Source: Pholiota molesta
Taxonomy: Eukaryota > Basidiomycota > Agaricomycetes > Agaricales > Strophariaceae
DNA: 64,000 bases
Direction: 5' to 3'
NCBI GenBank assembly: GCA_014925825.1
Contig: JACGCK010000137.1
Span: 55,644-119,643 of the forward strand
The notes beneath the pieces are model-generated. The model made no database searches. It saw nothing but the letters and a program-made list of their open reading frames with translations, and was not told the origin of the DNA. Numbering within the stretch: position 1 is the first letter of the stretch; every line of letters begins with the position of its first letter. A program made the translations under genes and the position numbers. Shown piece by piece: positions 24,011 to 35,357 of the stretch.

Positions 24011-24210
24011 TGGAACGACCCTCTTTTTCGCTCCGTCTCTTTTTCGGTCCCCTTTTCTCTTCTTTCTTCAACGCTTGCTACCTGCACCCCGGCTGTCAAG
24101 ATTTTTCAACCTAATAGCTTGACGCTCACCTACCAAGCACTGGCCATACTCACCGTTCTTGCCATCACATTCACTTTTAGCCTCTGTCACTGGCCGCTAG
24201 CAAGCAGAAA
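24011..24210 (+). promoter_or_regulatory. Pyrimidine-rich promoter/5' UTR of the four-exon gene
   Basis: A long CT-rich run (about 24018-24074) upstream of ATG 24211, a common feature at transcription starts of well-expressed fungal genes. Confidence 0.4.
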
Positions 24211-24782
24211 ATGTCAATGGCCGAACATCACGCGGCTCTAGATGACAGTAGTTCCAGCACTGGCTCCTTGGGTCAAGCTCGAACGGTGATACTCAACCTT
24301 TCATATCCAACACGTCCGACTTGCTACGCGCCCTGGGCTTGCCCATCAAAGCCTCTGGTCATCAGGGTAAGTCGTTTCTGTCATTGAATGCCTTTTTGTC
24401 GTATATCTAACGCGAACCGTCGCCATCCTCTCTGTAGCCTACCGTCTGCACGCGGTATGAAGCGACCTTCGTTCACAGCAACGGCACGTTTGGAGTAAGT
24501 TTCAAGACGCGAAAAGAAACGTACCTCGTAAATTGATGCATTATCCAATTCTAGCTCGCCGGACATAACTATCAGAGCAGCGTCTCAACGAGTTCCTTCG
24601 AATCCGACACGTTGAGGTGGATAAAACGGGTTTTTTCGGTATGTTGGTCTTTTGAGCCTTCTTGGATGTCATGATTTATCTTGCTTATTCTTCATGCACA
24701 GCGACACGTTGGCAAGCTTCGTCGGAAAGTTGAACTCGCCAAAGCCAGGATTTCAACCGCTCTTTTTCACCGCCGGGACTAA
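24211..24782 (+). CDS. Small four-exon hypothetical protein (125 aa)
   Basis: Exons 24211-24366, 24438-24494, 24555-24638 and 24702-24782, all phase 0 with GT-AG introns of 60-71 nt. The protein runs MSMAEHHAALDDSSSS..., PTVCTRYEATFVHSNG, LAGHNYQSSVSTSSFES and a basic C-terminus KLRRKVELAKARIS, stop TAA 24780-24782. The agreement of four exons in phase and a strong pyrimidine-rich promoter make it a likely gene. It has no signal peptide or membrane segment; the C-terminal helix is basic and amphipathic. Function unknown. Confidence 0.55.
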
Positions 24783-26017
24783 CTCGTCTCATTCGCGCAT
24801 CAACTCCGATCCTCAAATCGGAAAAATGTTAATATCGTAGGTTTTGAAGCGCTTTCTCACCGCTCTTCTGCGCTGACACGCTTCCTTCGTAGCGTCCTTG
24901 CTTTCGATGCCCTTCTTGTTTTCTGGATGACCTCTGTTTATACACGCATTTCATGCTCTTCCGGTCTTCAAAGCATGTCTTGACCATTTTCGTTCGTTTT
25001 TTAATTCTATCAACATAACTTGTTTTGATGCACTCGCTCACCGTCACACTTATTACAATACCTGACGCGCTGAATGGAGTCAGTTGCCCCTTCCCTATAA
25101 AATGTCATATAGCTAATTTCGATGTACCATATAATTACTTATCACGCATGTGAATATCACACTGGTTTTCTGTTGTATTCCTGCTTGATATCTTCCTTGT
25201 TGAACATGATGTCTTGAAGATACGTTGACGAATCTTGAGTCTTGACACTGATCACACTTCTTTCCCGATGCTTATCACACTTGATTCTAACTGGATCTTG
25301 ATGTTCTTGGACTTGATGTTTGCTTGACTTGGTGTTTGCTTGCGGTGCTTGAGGATGGTTGAGGTGCACATTATGATAACAAAGAAGCAAAATTGAATTG
25401 GGAAAGAAAAGCTCTCGTCGTATACGAAGGAATAAGCATGAAAATGCGATACTTCTCTATGCACACTTCCGCATGGCAAATTGGGTTTGTGAGGACTGCC
25501 GGCTCTGCTCTCCCAAAATGAGCAAGGTTCGAGGAGAGACATGACGGTGGGTCGAGCGCTGAGACATCCAAACGGTTCGTTTCAGCACTGCTTTGGCACA
25601 AAACCAGCCGTCGGGAGAGTGGGTTGGGCAGTGGTTTGCAATTTGACGTGAGTGCGGTAAGGGAAGGAGGCGTGGGAGACTTTGCTGGCTTTATCGTGTT
25701 TGGAGTGGTCCGTGCGCTGTTCTTCGGGACCGAAAACCTAATGGGCGTCTATGTAGTTTACCACATATACAGAAAAGATCGAAAACGGGTGTTGAACGTT
25801 GAACGTTGAACACTGGGCGCTGCCGATTTCAAAGAGCTTGAAATATCGATTTTACGGCCTTTCAGCAATACATATATACAAGACACATTTTAAAGTACGT
25901 TTATAGTCCAGAAAGCACTTGGAAAAAACTACATCCTAGCGTTCTATGCTTGAATCGGACAATAAGAAATCCAGGATCATGCACATGTGTCGTCGTAGGT
26001 AAAGTACCTGAATGCCT
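24783..26017. other. Intergenic region
   Basis: 3' flanks of the four-exon gene and the F-box gene. AT-rich, with a short GTTGAACGTTGAAC direct repeat near 25793. No gene was recognised. Confidence 0.4.
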
Positions 26018-27557
26018 TTAGTACGCGGCTTCGGCTTGCAACACCCAATCGTTCCATATAGAGAAATGATGTTCTGAGGATATATCGAAAGGAGCTGCGT
26101 CGCGTGCGGGCCAAGGTACCAGCTCTCTGCCGCGTGTTTCACTGAAACTCCCGAGGTAAAAACCGTCCTTGTTAAGTTTCGTCCATGACTTTGAATCCTT
26201 GGACTTCAATTTATGGGCGTGCGCAGCGGTCAGACCAAGCTTGCATTTCTTGTTGAGGACCCGCGATCGCCGTTCCAGCATAGCGACGTATGTAGAGGGA
26301 TCTTCACGCGGTGCTCTTTTCTTGATATCCAGACGTAAGTATACAATGGTCTCGAGTCCAGGCCAGATCATTGTTCCTTCGGTTTCATCGAGAAGATTAT
26401 CCATAACCGTAGGACCGAGATCTCTGGTTCTGACGATAGTGAGGTGTTTGACATAATGGGTCGCATGACCAAGAATTGTTTTCTGAATGGCGAACGGGGA
26501 GCAATTAAGGAGAACCAGAGTCGACAGTGAAGATAATATTTCAGCGTCATCGAGTTGATCCGGCATAAAAAAACCTTCTACACCAAGGTTTTTAATGACG
26601 AGGAGCTTCAATCGCGGTGCGCGAACTAGTTGCCACATGAAGTATAGGATAGTGTTATCACTGCATCGGAAGTTCGCTAGACGAGGAGATACCGCATACT
26701 TGGTCAGCTCTGATACGTTTGGAGTGTCGAAAACTTGTCCGACTATGGAAAGGTGCATCAAGTTGGGGGATGATACAAGGGAGACGAATGTTGACCACGG
26801 TGTTCTCTTTGTACTCTGCATTGCAAAGTTATCATGGATGTGAACAGTGACAGCGGTGAGAGTGTCGAGATCTCGAGGCTTGCATCTGATGAACGATGTC
26901 GAATCCAGTCTTAAAGAGGTCAATTTGGGCACGCCTTGTCGAAAGAATGGTCGAGAAAACTGGCGGTGCCCAAATGGAAGGGTGTCCTCGGGGAAATGAG
27001 GAGTGCAGATTTCCAACATCTCTAGATTCGGAGCCCAAAGACACTCGATAGACGCAAACAGGTAGTCAGCAGGCCATGGGCGGTCGATCCGCAGGGACAA
27101 ACGGCGCCATCGCGACACATGCAGTACAATCAAGTCCATTGTAGCCACCCAGTCCTCGCGTTTGTTGTCTCCGAGTCTGAAATACAGGTCCACGAGACAG
27201 CTGCCGGATCTTTGTAGGTAGGCCAAAAGGCAGTCAAGAGGGATGTTGGAGCTCCAAAGGTCATCATGTGCAAAGGTAGACCAGAGCTCAGGATATGTAA
27301 GGGCCATCGATCGCCATAAACGACAGACCTGGGAGACGTTGATTTCCATTCTCATGCTACGAATGTCTCTTGGCAGGGCCACTGTGTTGAACGGAGGTGG
27401 TGAGCGGCTGGTCATCTTAAAAATGACGCAAACGATTTCAGTGGGTAGAGAGAGGGCCGGGACAGATTCATTGGTCCTGGGCCTGATGGCGTACGCAGTT
27501 CTGGTAAATTCGTCGTTCGAAAGCCCGAGGAAATACTCACCTCAGGTCTAGATTCAT
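26018..27557 (-). CDS. F-box-type protein with leucine-rich C-terminal region
   Basis: Exon 1 is 27557-27541 (MNLDLR) and exon 2 is 27500-26018, joined across a 40-nt GT-AG intron. The F-box core reads LPTEIVCVIFKM followed by VSQVCRLWRSMALTYPELWS (about 27440-27290), the pattern of basidiomycete F-box-like proteins. The rest is a Leu-rich chain (NLEMLEIC, KLTSLRLDS, NLMHLSIVG, RLKLLVIKN, SLSTLVLLN) resembling degenerate LRRs. The length of about 500 aa is normal for the family. Such proteins are substrate receptors of SCF ubiquitin ligases; basidiomycetes carry many, and the substrate is unknown. The frame is intact throughout. Confidence 0.85.
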
Positions 27558-28012
27558 TTCGTGTTGATAAGGAACGTTTTGAAGGGGAAATCGCAAGCGC
27601 TTAGAGAGGTTTTAAGTCAAGGCCTAAGACAGAATTGAGAAAGAGCTCCAGTACAGAGCGCTCGCCGCTGAGTGAACAATGAGAACAATGAAAAAGTTCA
27701 GACCATCATTCAGGTGTCATGTGATAGAAGTGATGCGCGTATCGATAATCCAGACCAACTATGTAAGATAAAGGAATTAGCAGATTATCATGTACAATAT
27801 GTATAACATTACCATTTCACCAAAGAGTACTCTGAGGCTCGGCGGCGCCTCCACAATGTATCCCTCTCTCAATTTCGCTACCAGATGGACATTTGCCATC
27901 TGCAGAAGCACTTAATAAAGAGGAACAAAAGCGGCCTTTTCCAGCGGGGGTTCAAGAATACGGGCCCTAGCAATAGTGCCACCAACATGCCAGCGGCCGC
28001 CCCTGCGGCAGC
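27558..28012. other. Upstream region of F-box gene
   Basis: No coding signal or repeat was recognised. Confidence 0.35.
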
Positions 28013-28219
28013 TTAAGCTTTGCGGAATCTAAGCTCAGACACCCTGCAATAAAGAGCGAAGTCGCGTATACTGTGGAGTGTATCCCGTACATCTGAGTCG
28101 CCCAAGACGGTAAAAAGCTGCATGGTACGCTTGCACAGCGAGCACGTTTGTAGACGAGTTTTTTGAACAAGCGAAGTGAAGTAACGTTTTCGAGGCGGCT
28201 TAATTTCCGAGCACTCCAT
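28013..28219 (-). CDS. Hypothetical short protein (68 aa), doubtful
   Basis: Single open frame from ATG 28219 (MECSEIKPPRKRYFTSLVQK) containing CSLCKRTM, a CxxC pair. No second zinc-binding pair was found, so a zinc finger cannot be claimed. It may equally be a remnant of a longer gene. Confidence 0.25.
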   Translation of the reverse strand: MECSEIKPPRKRYFTSLVQKTRLQTCSLCKRTMQLFTVLGDSDVRDTLHSIRDFALYCRVSELRFRKA

Positions 28220-29653
28220 GTTGTGATAAAAGTTCTTGCAATGGAGATTTCAAACGCTGGCCTCGGATGCTGAATGGTATATATCGAATGTTGAACGTTG
28301 AGATTGCGTTGAAGGTCTGAATCATGAATGATGTTCTGGATTAGTGGGCGTCCAAGTGGTCAGGCCGTATTCGCATAGAAATTGGGAATCAGCAGTGGCA
28401 ATTTGAGCTGGGTATCCATAAAATATGATTCATATTCGAGGAAATGAGCGAACAATGTATGTTTAGAGAGAAGACGAGGAGGGAGCCGAAATGGAGCAGT
28501 GGAACGGAAGCAGATTGAAACACCGCAGCTCCCTGCTCCGCCCATCCGTCCTTCATCATCGTCAGCCACCACCCAATCACGCCGTAGCCCACCTTGTCGC
28601 CATTCTCTTGATGTTGTCACCACTATCTATCGAAAGGCGGGTCCCCGTAGCTCGGATCCCAGTGGTCGGCTTCCAATCCAAGCTCGATGAGGATCGATAA
28701 TCGCTGCTCTTCTCCGCGGTGAAGACCAAACAGAAACGTCAGGAATCCAATCTAGAGCAGAGAAATCATCAACAGGACGAGAGGCATCCAATGGCGGGAT
28801 TGGAGATATGCTTTAAAAGCTGTATTCAGGCTAGAAGATCATACTTGCGTTGTCGCCTACAGTGCGGACTATATTCAACGCTCCGATACCAGAGGGGCCA
28901 CCTTGTCCGAATAGTACCAGGGAGGAAGGACGGGAGAAGCGGAAGACAGAGGGAGAGACTCCAGTTGCCCGAGAGCGACGAGCAGAGCTTAAGTTTCTGG
29001 GATCTGTTGAACATAGGTGCGTTTGTCGTCCTTTCATCATCCAGCGATAGCGCGTTGTCATAGCTGAGACATACTTAAGATGAAGAAACCTATAGGCGCA
29101 ATTCATGGTCAATCTTCTATGGCGGTTTTGATGTTCACGGGGGGCTAGGGCGACCTCGACGCGAGATGGCTTTCGACCAAGAACATTCAAACACTCAACA
29201 ATCGCACGGAGCCTCTTCAAGACAACAAGATAAAGGCGAATATCAAGCCACTAGCAACTCGACTGCCGCCCGAAGACTCATCCAGAAGATTCAGAAAATC
29301 AGACAGTCTACCGCTGTTTGTGGCATTTTCAATGGTTGGCCCCCTCGGAGTCAAAATGCTTGAAACTGTCTGTGGCTTGGATTTCCCTGTCTTTGGCGTC
29401 TTTTGCGCTACTCTATCTGGCTTGGCTTGCTGCTTCCCTCTTCATGCTTAAGGTATTGGAACTGGGCTGGTTGCTTGCTGCTGATTGCTGTTACACTGGA
29501 CGTGCTTTTTGCTGGTACTCATCACGCCTCTTGATGCTAAATAGGGGATGGACCTGTTTACGATAAGCATCATGGGGTGAACAAACCTCGACATGGTGTA
29601 AACGCTAAGAAAGCTCACCACTTCCACGTTCGCTTCCGCAGAGCGTGACTCCG

Positions 29654-29695
29654 TGACAAGTCACGTACCGACGCGTCGGGCGTCGGGCGTCGGGT
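29654..29695 (+). promoter_or_regulatory. R1 palindrome block, copy B
   Basis: GTGACAAGTCAC (29654-29665), then CCGACGCGTCGG (29669-29680) and tandem GCGTCGG units. Same order as in copies A, C and D. Confidence 0.5.
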
Positions 29696-30344
29696 GACTC
29701 GGGAAGTCGATATCGAGTCAGAGCGCTCGCGTCGGGTGACCTGACGAGTTCCTGGCTTGGCTGTCTATTATCCCTGCATGCACGACGAAATTCCAGAGAG
29801 TGGAGCGGTCGTTCATTGGCCTCCTCCTTTCCGTCACCGACGCCTATGCAGGGAGTGCAGCCAGTATATGACTCGCTGGAGAAACGTGTCGGGTCTACGC
29901 GTATCTGGTTCCACGATAATAACGAGAGTTGGTGGGGGAATCTGGCCGAGCTGGTTACAGAAAGCGCCAAGAAGGGGGAATGCAGTAGCATGCAAGCGTC
30001 TGGGTTCCTCATCCGCGAGCTTTCCTGGTTCAACCTAGTATTGTTTTGGCCTATGGAGGTTCTGAAGAGGAAATTTTTCGTTGAGACGAGAAACCAGGAC
30101 CTGGACTTCAGGTGAATGAGAGAAGCAATACTCGTGCATTCTAGGTCCTGGGACGAAATGGTGCGCCTTCCTCGTGTGCGATGGAGTACCACTTTACAGA
30201 TCGATTCCGCCTGCTGCGCTCTTTGGGTTCGTGCCAGTTTGGAGACGGGTGTTGGAGCCGTGGAGGTAGGAATTATAAACGTCCCAAATAGAACTACCAA
30301 CCATGGAAAACAGGACGCTGTTCGGGAACGTTGCCTCTTTAGAC

Positions 30345-30376
30345 ATGCCGGCATCTAAATTCACCGCACTATAAGA
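30345..30376 (+). promoter_or_regulatory. Gene Y core promoter, copy B
   Basis: ATGCCGGCAT (30345-30354) and TATAAG from 30370, about 160 bases upstream of the Y start. Confidence 0.55.
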
Positions 30377-30530
30377 CCGGCACAGACTTTTTAGCTTTTG
30401 GAACACCCTCCGTTCTCACCACCACCACCACCACCACCGTCGACAGCTTTCCTGCGTGTCAACGCTTACTTTCTTTACCCCCAACTAACTCAACGCTCAT
30501 TATCTGAAATTCTTAACTGATTTTTGCACC

Positions 30531-30853
30531 ATGTCTCTGTCCACCCTCCCATTACCGTCTACATATCTCCCTCGTTCTCACGTCCAATCTGCCTTACATG
30601 TCGACGCGACCTTCCGTTACCGATTGCCATCAGGACTTATTTTTTGTGTCGCAGACGGATTCAGAGGTTCGTACCCCATCTTCTACAGCTACGGCGCCTG
30701 TTCCTGACGTTCCTTCAGCATGCTGTAGATCAAGACGACACTCAGACCTTCGAATCCCCGAAAAAGAGAAAGCAGTGGTTACACGTCCTCCGGAGACGTC
30801 GAGATTCGTCGGTTTCATCGATTGTGCGTTTCGTCCTCAAATATGAGATCTAA
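30531..30853 (+). pseudogene. Gene Y, copy B (frame-shifted)
   Basis: Begins MSLSTLPLPS, then slips by one base near 30560 into ISLVLTSNLPYMSTRPS. Intron 30667-30718, then HAVDQDDTQTFESPKKRKQW, LRRRRDSSVSSIVRF and stop at 30851-30853. The second exon differs from copies A and D but matches copy C, with the basic PKKRKQW patch kept. The slip may be real or a sequencing error. Confidence 0.5.
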
Positions 30854-30855
30854 AA

Positions 30856-31382
30856 ATCCGGAAATCTGATAAATACCCCAGTATTCTACCTCATTTTTCT
30901 CCAACATTGTTCGCCGGATCATTCCTGCCAGAGCAGGAACCGTCTTTTTTCGACAGAGCGCCCATGATTGAAATTCATTCGAGCATTGTCTGATGATATA
31001 TTGCTCGCATTTTGGCTATCCTGTGTCCGTTAGAAATTTATTATACACGGCTGACGATCAGCCGGTCTATTGTAATTTTACCTTATTTCTCTAGTAGATG
31101 TACCATATATATCAAATGTCATCTTCATCTGCAACAAATTTAATGTTTTACTGATTAACAAGTGGTGTTTTTAGAGGCTGTTCTGACGAGGCAAGCACAA
31201 AGTCGTGTCGTGCGCGCAAAGTGCGAGTGGATGGGGCGGCAAGCCGGCCCGCGTATTTGCGCATATTGAGCAAAGCCATCAAATTTTTTCGTGTGCTGCC
31301 GACCGTGTGCACAGCGCGTGAGTTGCGTCTTCTTCCACATATCCCTCTCCTTGCCGTCCATACCCCCTCATCCTATACCACC
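30856..31382. other. Intergenic region upstream of GTP/GDP carrier gene
   Basis: 3' flank of R1 copy B, then the carrier promoter. No gene was seen. Confidence 0.4.
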
Positions 31383-32662
31383 ATGTCCCCCCAACGTCGT
31401 CAAATGGCAAGGATTCTGGCGCTGCAAGGGTCCTGGGATCGGGTACCTCTGGTCAGTCCAGCTTCTGAGCATCCAGCTCGCACGTAAACTCACCCGCGTG
31501 TGCGCTGCTTTAGGTATTGCCGAGCTCCTGATTTTCCATCCTGTGGACACCGTGGCGAAGCGCCTGATGAGCAACAAGGCCAAGGTACGTGTTTGACTCA
31601 TATTTTATATACACTTAACCAACAGCTACATGTTCAATAGGTTTCCTTCTCGACTTTGTCACCCATCATCTTCCGAGATGCCGCGACCAAGCCTCTTGCC
31701 ACGAAATTCTTCTCTCTCTTCCCCGGTCTAGGCTATGCTGCAGGGTACAAGGTCGCGCAGCGGGTGTACAAGTTCGGTGGCCAGCCCTGGTTCAACGACC
31801 TCATCAACAAGCACTACAAGACCCAGTTCACGAACACCTTCGGCGAGCGGAAGGGCAAGATGATGATGCAGGCGACCGCAGGAAGGTATGTATTCCATGT
31901 GTTTCCTCGCTATTCTCGTCCCCTTGAATGTGATTGTTAATGTTCTTCGTAGCTTGACGGGTATCGGAGAAGTCGTATGTGAATTCGGGATATTCGGACC
32001 AGGCGCGCTTACTTATTTTTTGTTTCTTGGATAGGTTCTATTGCCCTTGGACGCGCTGAAGATCAAGCGACAAGTGAACCCAGAGGCTTTCCGGGGTCGT
32101 GGTGTTGTCCGAATCTTCATGGAGGAGGGTACCACTCTATACCGCGGCTGGGGATGGACCATGGCCCGTAACGCACCCGGAAGCTTTGCGGTAAGTTCAT
32201 ACTCTCAATATCTTCTTCACTCATCCCTCACGAGTTCTCTTGGTTGAAAAAATAGCTCTTCGGTGCTTCAGCCGTAACAAAAGAGTACGTCCTCGGCGTC
32301 TCCGACTTCTCCAAGGCAACATGGGGCCAGAACTTCATCGCCTCAATCGCTGGCGCAGTCGCCTCCATCACCGTCGCGGCCCCGCTGGACACGGTCAAGA
32401 CCCGCATCCAGAACGCCAACTTTGAGCGCAAGGTGTCGGGTATCACCGTGGTGAAGGACCTCATCAAAAACGAAGGCCCGACCGCCTTCTTCAAGGGCCT
32501 GACGCCCAAGGTCAGCGGTTTACTTCCCTTTCCCAGTGGTCATAATGAGCCCGCGCGCTAACGCCGCGCTACCGCATTGCAGATTCTCGTCGTCGGCCCC
32601 AAGCTGGTGTTCAGCTACACGCTGGCGCAGTCCTGATTCCCTTCTTCGCCAACTACGTCTAG
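31383..32662 (+). CDS. GGC1: Mitochondrial GTP/GDP carrier (Ggc1 type), mitochondrial carrier family
   Basis: Seven exons: 31383-31451, 31514-31584, 31642-31885, 31953-31974, 32035-32190, 32256-32510 and 32583-32662. Diagnostic text follows yeast Ggc1 closely: IAELLIFHPVDTVAKRLMSN, FPGLGYAAGYKVAQRVYKFG, GIGEVVLLPLDALKIKRQ, LYRGWGWTMARNAPGSFA and APLDTVKTRIQN. It has three carrier repeats with Px[DE]xx[KR] signatures (HPVDTVAKR, LPLDALKIK, APLDTVKTR). The protein exchanges matrix GDP or GTP across the inner membrane and is linked to iron homeostasis in yeast. Two single-base losses are evident: in the C6 run just after the ATG (31387-31392), where PTSSNGKDSGAARVLGSG follows one base out, and at 32631-32633, where the raw frame stops at 32636 although LIPFFANYV and TAG 32660-32662 follow. 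Both are probably sequence errors. Confidence 0.92.
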
Positions 32663-33444
32663 AGGAGGGGTGGGAGATCGGAGATGATTTTTCATGCCGC
32701 CCTCATTCATGATCATGAGGAAAAGTACCGTATCTACGTGGAGGGCGCTCTGAGCTGAGCGTCGTAGACTTGTTTTCTCTCTTTCTTTCGCTTTATTTAT
32801 GGCTGGCATATGATATCCGCTGGTGCGGTGGGGTTCCAGGACCAGCCGTTTTATATATAATGCACATATATGACCGTAGAGTATGATCTATTAATACTAA
32901 ACACCCCATCTCAACATGCACATTGCAAACACTGATTGTCAGAAACCGACATTGCAAGTCACTATGTGCAGCACACCGGATCGAAAGACGTTAGGGCAGA
33001 CAGCACGCTGTCGTGGACATAAACTCTGTAAGACTGGGCATGCATGTAACATTTTATAGGCCACCGAAGGGCCGGGTGAAAAGCTACTATGTACATCCCG
33101 AAACCAAGTAAAAACCCAAAACAGAGTAGTAGGTACACAGTCGCGATCTACGCTAGACGATTGGTCAACAACGGAGGGTTATATACATAGGGACACAACA
33201 TATGGTGAAGAGAACATGGAATGGCCATGAAAGTGGCGCAGGCGGCACTGTGGAGGACGCGGCATCGAGCCGCCTCGCTTGGCCGGGCCTCGGACATCTC
33301 AGAAGAAGAAGCGGAAGTCGAGTCTGGGTATATACCTCGTAGACGGAGGCGGAAAGCAAGGAAGGAAATCAAAATGGTCGTAAGCGCGTGCTGGAACTGG
33401 GCGGCGGCGATGTAGCAAGCACCCCCATCAGCTGCTGAGCGCGA
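32663..33444. other. Intergenic region between carrier and LPMO genes
   Basis: Convergent 3' flanks, AT-rich near 32860-32990 and GC-richer towards the LPMO. The short open frames present lack splice or domain support. Confidence 0.4.
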
Positions 33445-35357
33445 TCAGAACCCACGTCGGGCGCTGTGGCGCTTATGCGCCATAACGCCCGCATGCACGG
33501 CGGACCCGCGCACCAGGCTCGTGTCTGACTCTGCGTCCGCGCCGCCGTCCGCTACGGGCGACGCGAGCTCGCGCCGGCGGCGCTTCGAGCCGGCGCTGCA
33601 CGACGGGGCGTGGTTCGGGCCAGATCCGGAGGCGGCAGCGGTGCTCGCTGCGGTGCTAGAATTCTGCGCCGGGGCAGTGGTGGTGGCTGCAGGCGAGTCA
33701 GGAGGAGGAGGAGTGGCCGCGGCGCTGGCGGGTGTCGGGGCGGGATTAGGCGCGCTGGCGGGTGGGCTGCTGGCGTTGGGCTGGGGTTTGGGCGCAGGCG
33801 CGGGCGCAGCGGATGAGAAGATGTCGTTCTGGGCACCTACAACCGCAATAAATCAGCCTCAGCAATCCGGTCTTCTTCCTCTCTTCCCAAGAAGAGCAAA
33901 CGCGAGGACGTACCATCGTTAAACCCGAGCTTCGAGTTATACCCAGGCGACTTGTGGTCGCCCTCCAGGTCGTACCCGTCGACCGCGATATTGTTGCCCT
34001 CGTTCTGGTTCCAGTAGATCATCTGCTTCGCGCCCTTCGTGCACGCGCCGGGGTTGCCCTCGCACCACACGGGCGGCTTGGGCGCGGCGAGCGGAACGCT
34101 GCTCGTAGAGCCACTGACGCTGCACTTAAACGGCGTTTGGAACATGTTGGGCTCGCCGCATCTATTGATTACGGTACATACGTATCAGCAACGTCGCTCA
34201 ATTAAGATAGGAAAATTGGGCTAACCCATTTGGTACCCAGCCCCACTAGATAAGAAAGAAAAGCAAAAAATGGAAGGAGCGAAGGTCAGGGAGAATAGAG
34301 GAATTTTTGGGGAGGACACGTACAGCACAGATGCAACCGCCAGCAGGGCATGGAGGCATAGCGGCCGGGACGTCATAGTAGACCACGCGTTTCCAGGGAG
34401 TGCTGGCGGAAATCGAGCAATCAGAATTACACTCGGTCGAAGATGACGATGATGGACGTACTTGTAACGGACAGAGAAGACGACAAGGTTGTCTGGGGTG
34501 ACCTTGTTGATATCGGACTGGTGAAAAAGATATCATGAGTTGCAAGAAAGCGTAGAAGATGACAGGAGCCCGCACTTGATAAGAGATGGCAAACGCGGTA
34601 CCAGCCGCTCGTGACTGATTCTGCGCGTGGACTGAGAAGCGGTGAAAAGTGGCCGTTAAGGTCCTCATAACAACAGGCGAAAGGAGGAAATCGCTTACGA
34701 TTCGGAGAAGTGATGCACGAGGGGACGTTCTGAAGTTACGTTAGCTTAATGAACTCGGTCATGGAATGTACAAGTAAGGAAGGACGAACATAGTCCTCGG
34801 GGTACGTTTGACCATCCGGCCAATCCGACGTGCCGCTCCCTCCGTACGATAGCGTGGTCTTTGCGCGGTTGGATGCGAGTTCGATTTGGAAGCTTCCGCC
34901 AGCAGGTCTGTTGTGCGTTGAGCGTCGCGACTTGGGACACTAATTTGGGGGCACTTACATGTCGAGGTAGTCGCCGTCTGCAGGTGGGTATTGGTTGCAC
35001 TAAAAATATCAACCTCAGCACCGCTCAAAGCTTTGGCTCAAAAGATATCCGTACATTGTTGGACGCATGCACTGGGAAAGGCAAAATGAGTAAAAATTAG
35101 ATGAAACATTGGATAAACACTCACTCCACCATTGGCTAAAAGGTAGTTGGTACAGTGGAGATACGATTGCGTATGAATTGAGGTCGGTGCCCGCAGAATT
35201 TCCCTGTAAGTTGAACATTACTGTTAAGCCGCGCGTCCTCGGGGGATAGGGAAGTACATACATTCAGACAGTACATGCCCTTGTGCCAAGCACCGATATG
35301 AGCACTCGCTACGCCAACCAGAGAAAGGGCGCCGAAAAGCGTCGCAGGTCGTATCAT
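33445..35357 (-). CDS. Secreted copper-dependent lytic polysaccharide monooxygenase, AA14-like
   Basis: Start ATG 35357: signal peptide MIRPATLFGALSLVGVASA, cut so that the mature protein starts with His (HIGAWHKGMYCLNG), the N-terminal arm of a copper histidine brace. About ten exons join in phase: LNSYAIVSPLYQLPFSQWW, CNQYPPADGDYLDI, PAGGSFQIELASNRAKTTL, NVPSCITSPN, the likely second copper His in LHAQNQSRAAGTAFA, INKVTPDNLVVFSVRY, TPWKRVVYYDVPA, CICAWGWVPNGCGEPNMF, MIYWNQNEGNNIA and SPGYNSKLGF. A Ser/Ala/Pro-rich tail (33830-33550) then a basic end reach TGA 33445-33447. Such enzymes cleave recalcitrant plant polysaccharides; AA14 members act on xylan-coated cellulose. The call to AA14 itself is from memory of related sequences. 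No frame break. An in-frame upstream Met at 35417 would spoil the signal peptide, so 35357 is preferred. Confidence 0.75.

Larger units (their letters stand above)
28480..30855 (+). repeat. R1 unit, copy B
   Basis: Same order of parts as copy A. The frame with RKQIETPQ lies near 28510. MAFDQEHSNTQ (29166) corresponds to MAADQGHSNTQ in copy C. A hydrophobic stretch lies near 29360-29510, the palindrome block at 29654-29695, ATGCCGGCAT plus TATA at 30345-30376, and gene Y at 30531. Closest to copy C. Confidence 0.75.

Noticed and set aside
29605..30354. 249-codon minus-strand frame in R1 copy B
   Set aside because: It runs across the palindrome block and promoter of gene Y, is not kept in the other R1 copies, and lacks a domain.
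33521..33922. 133-codon plus-strand open frame, Gly/Ala-rich
   Set aside because: It is the antisense of the LPMO low-complexity tail; GC-rich composition explains the open frame.
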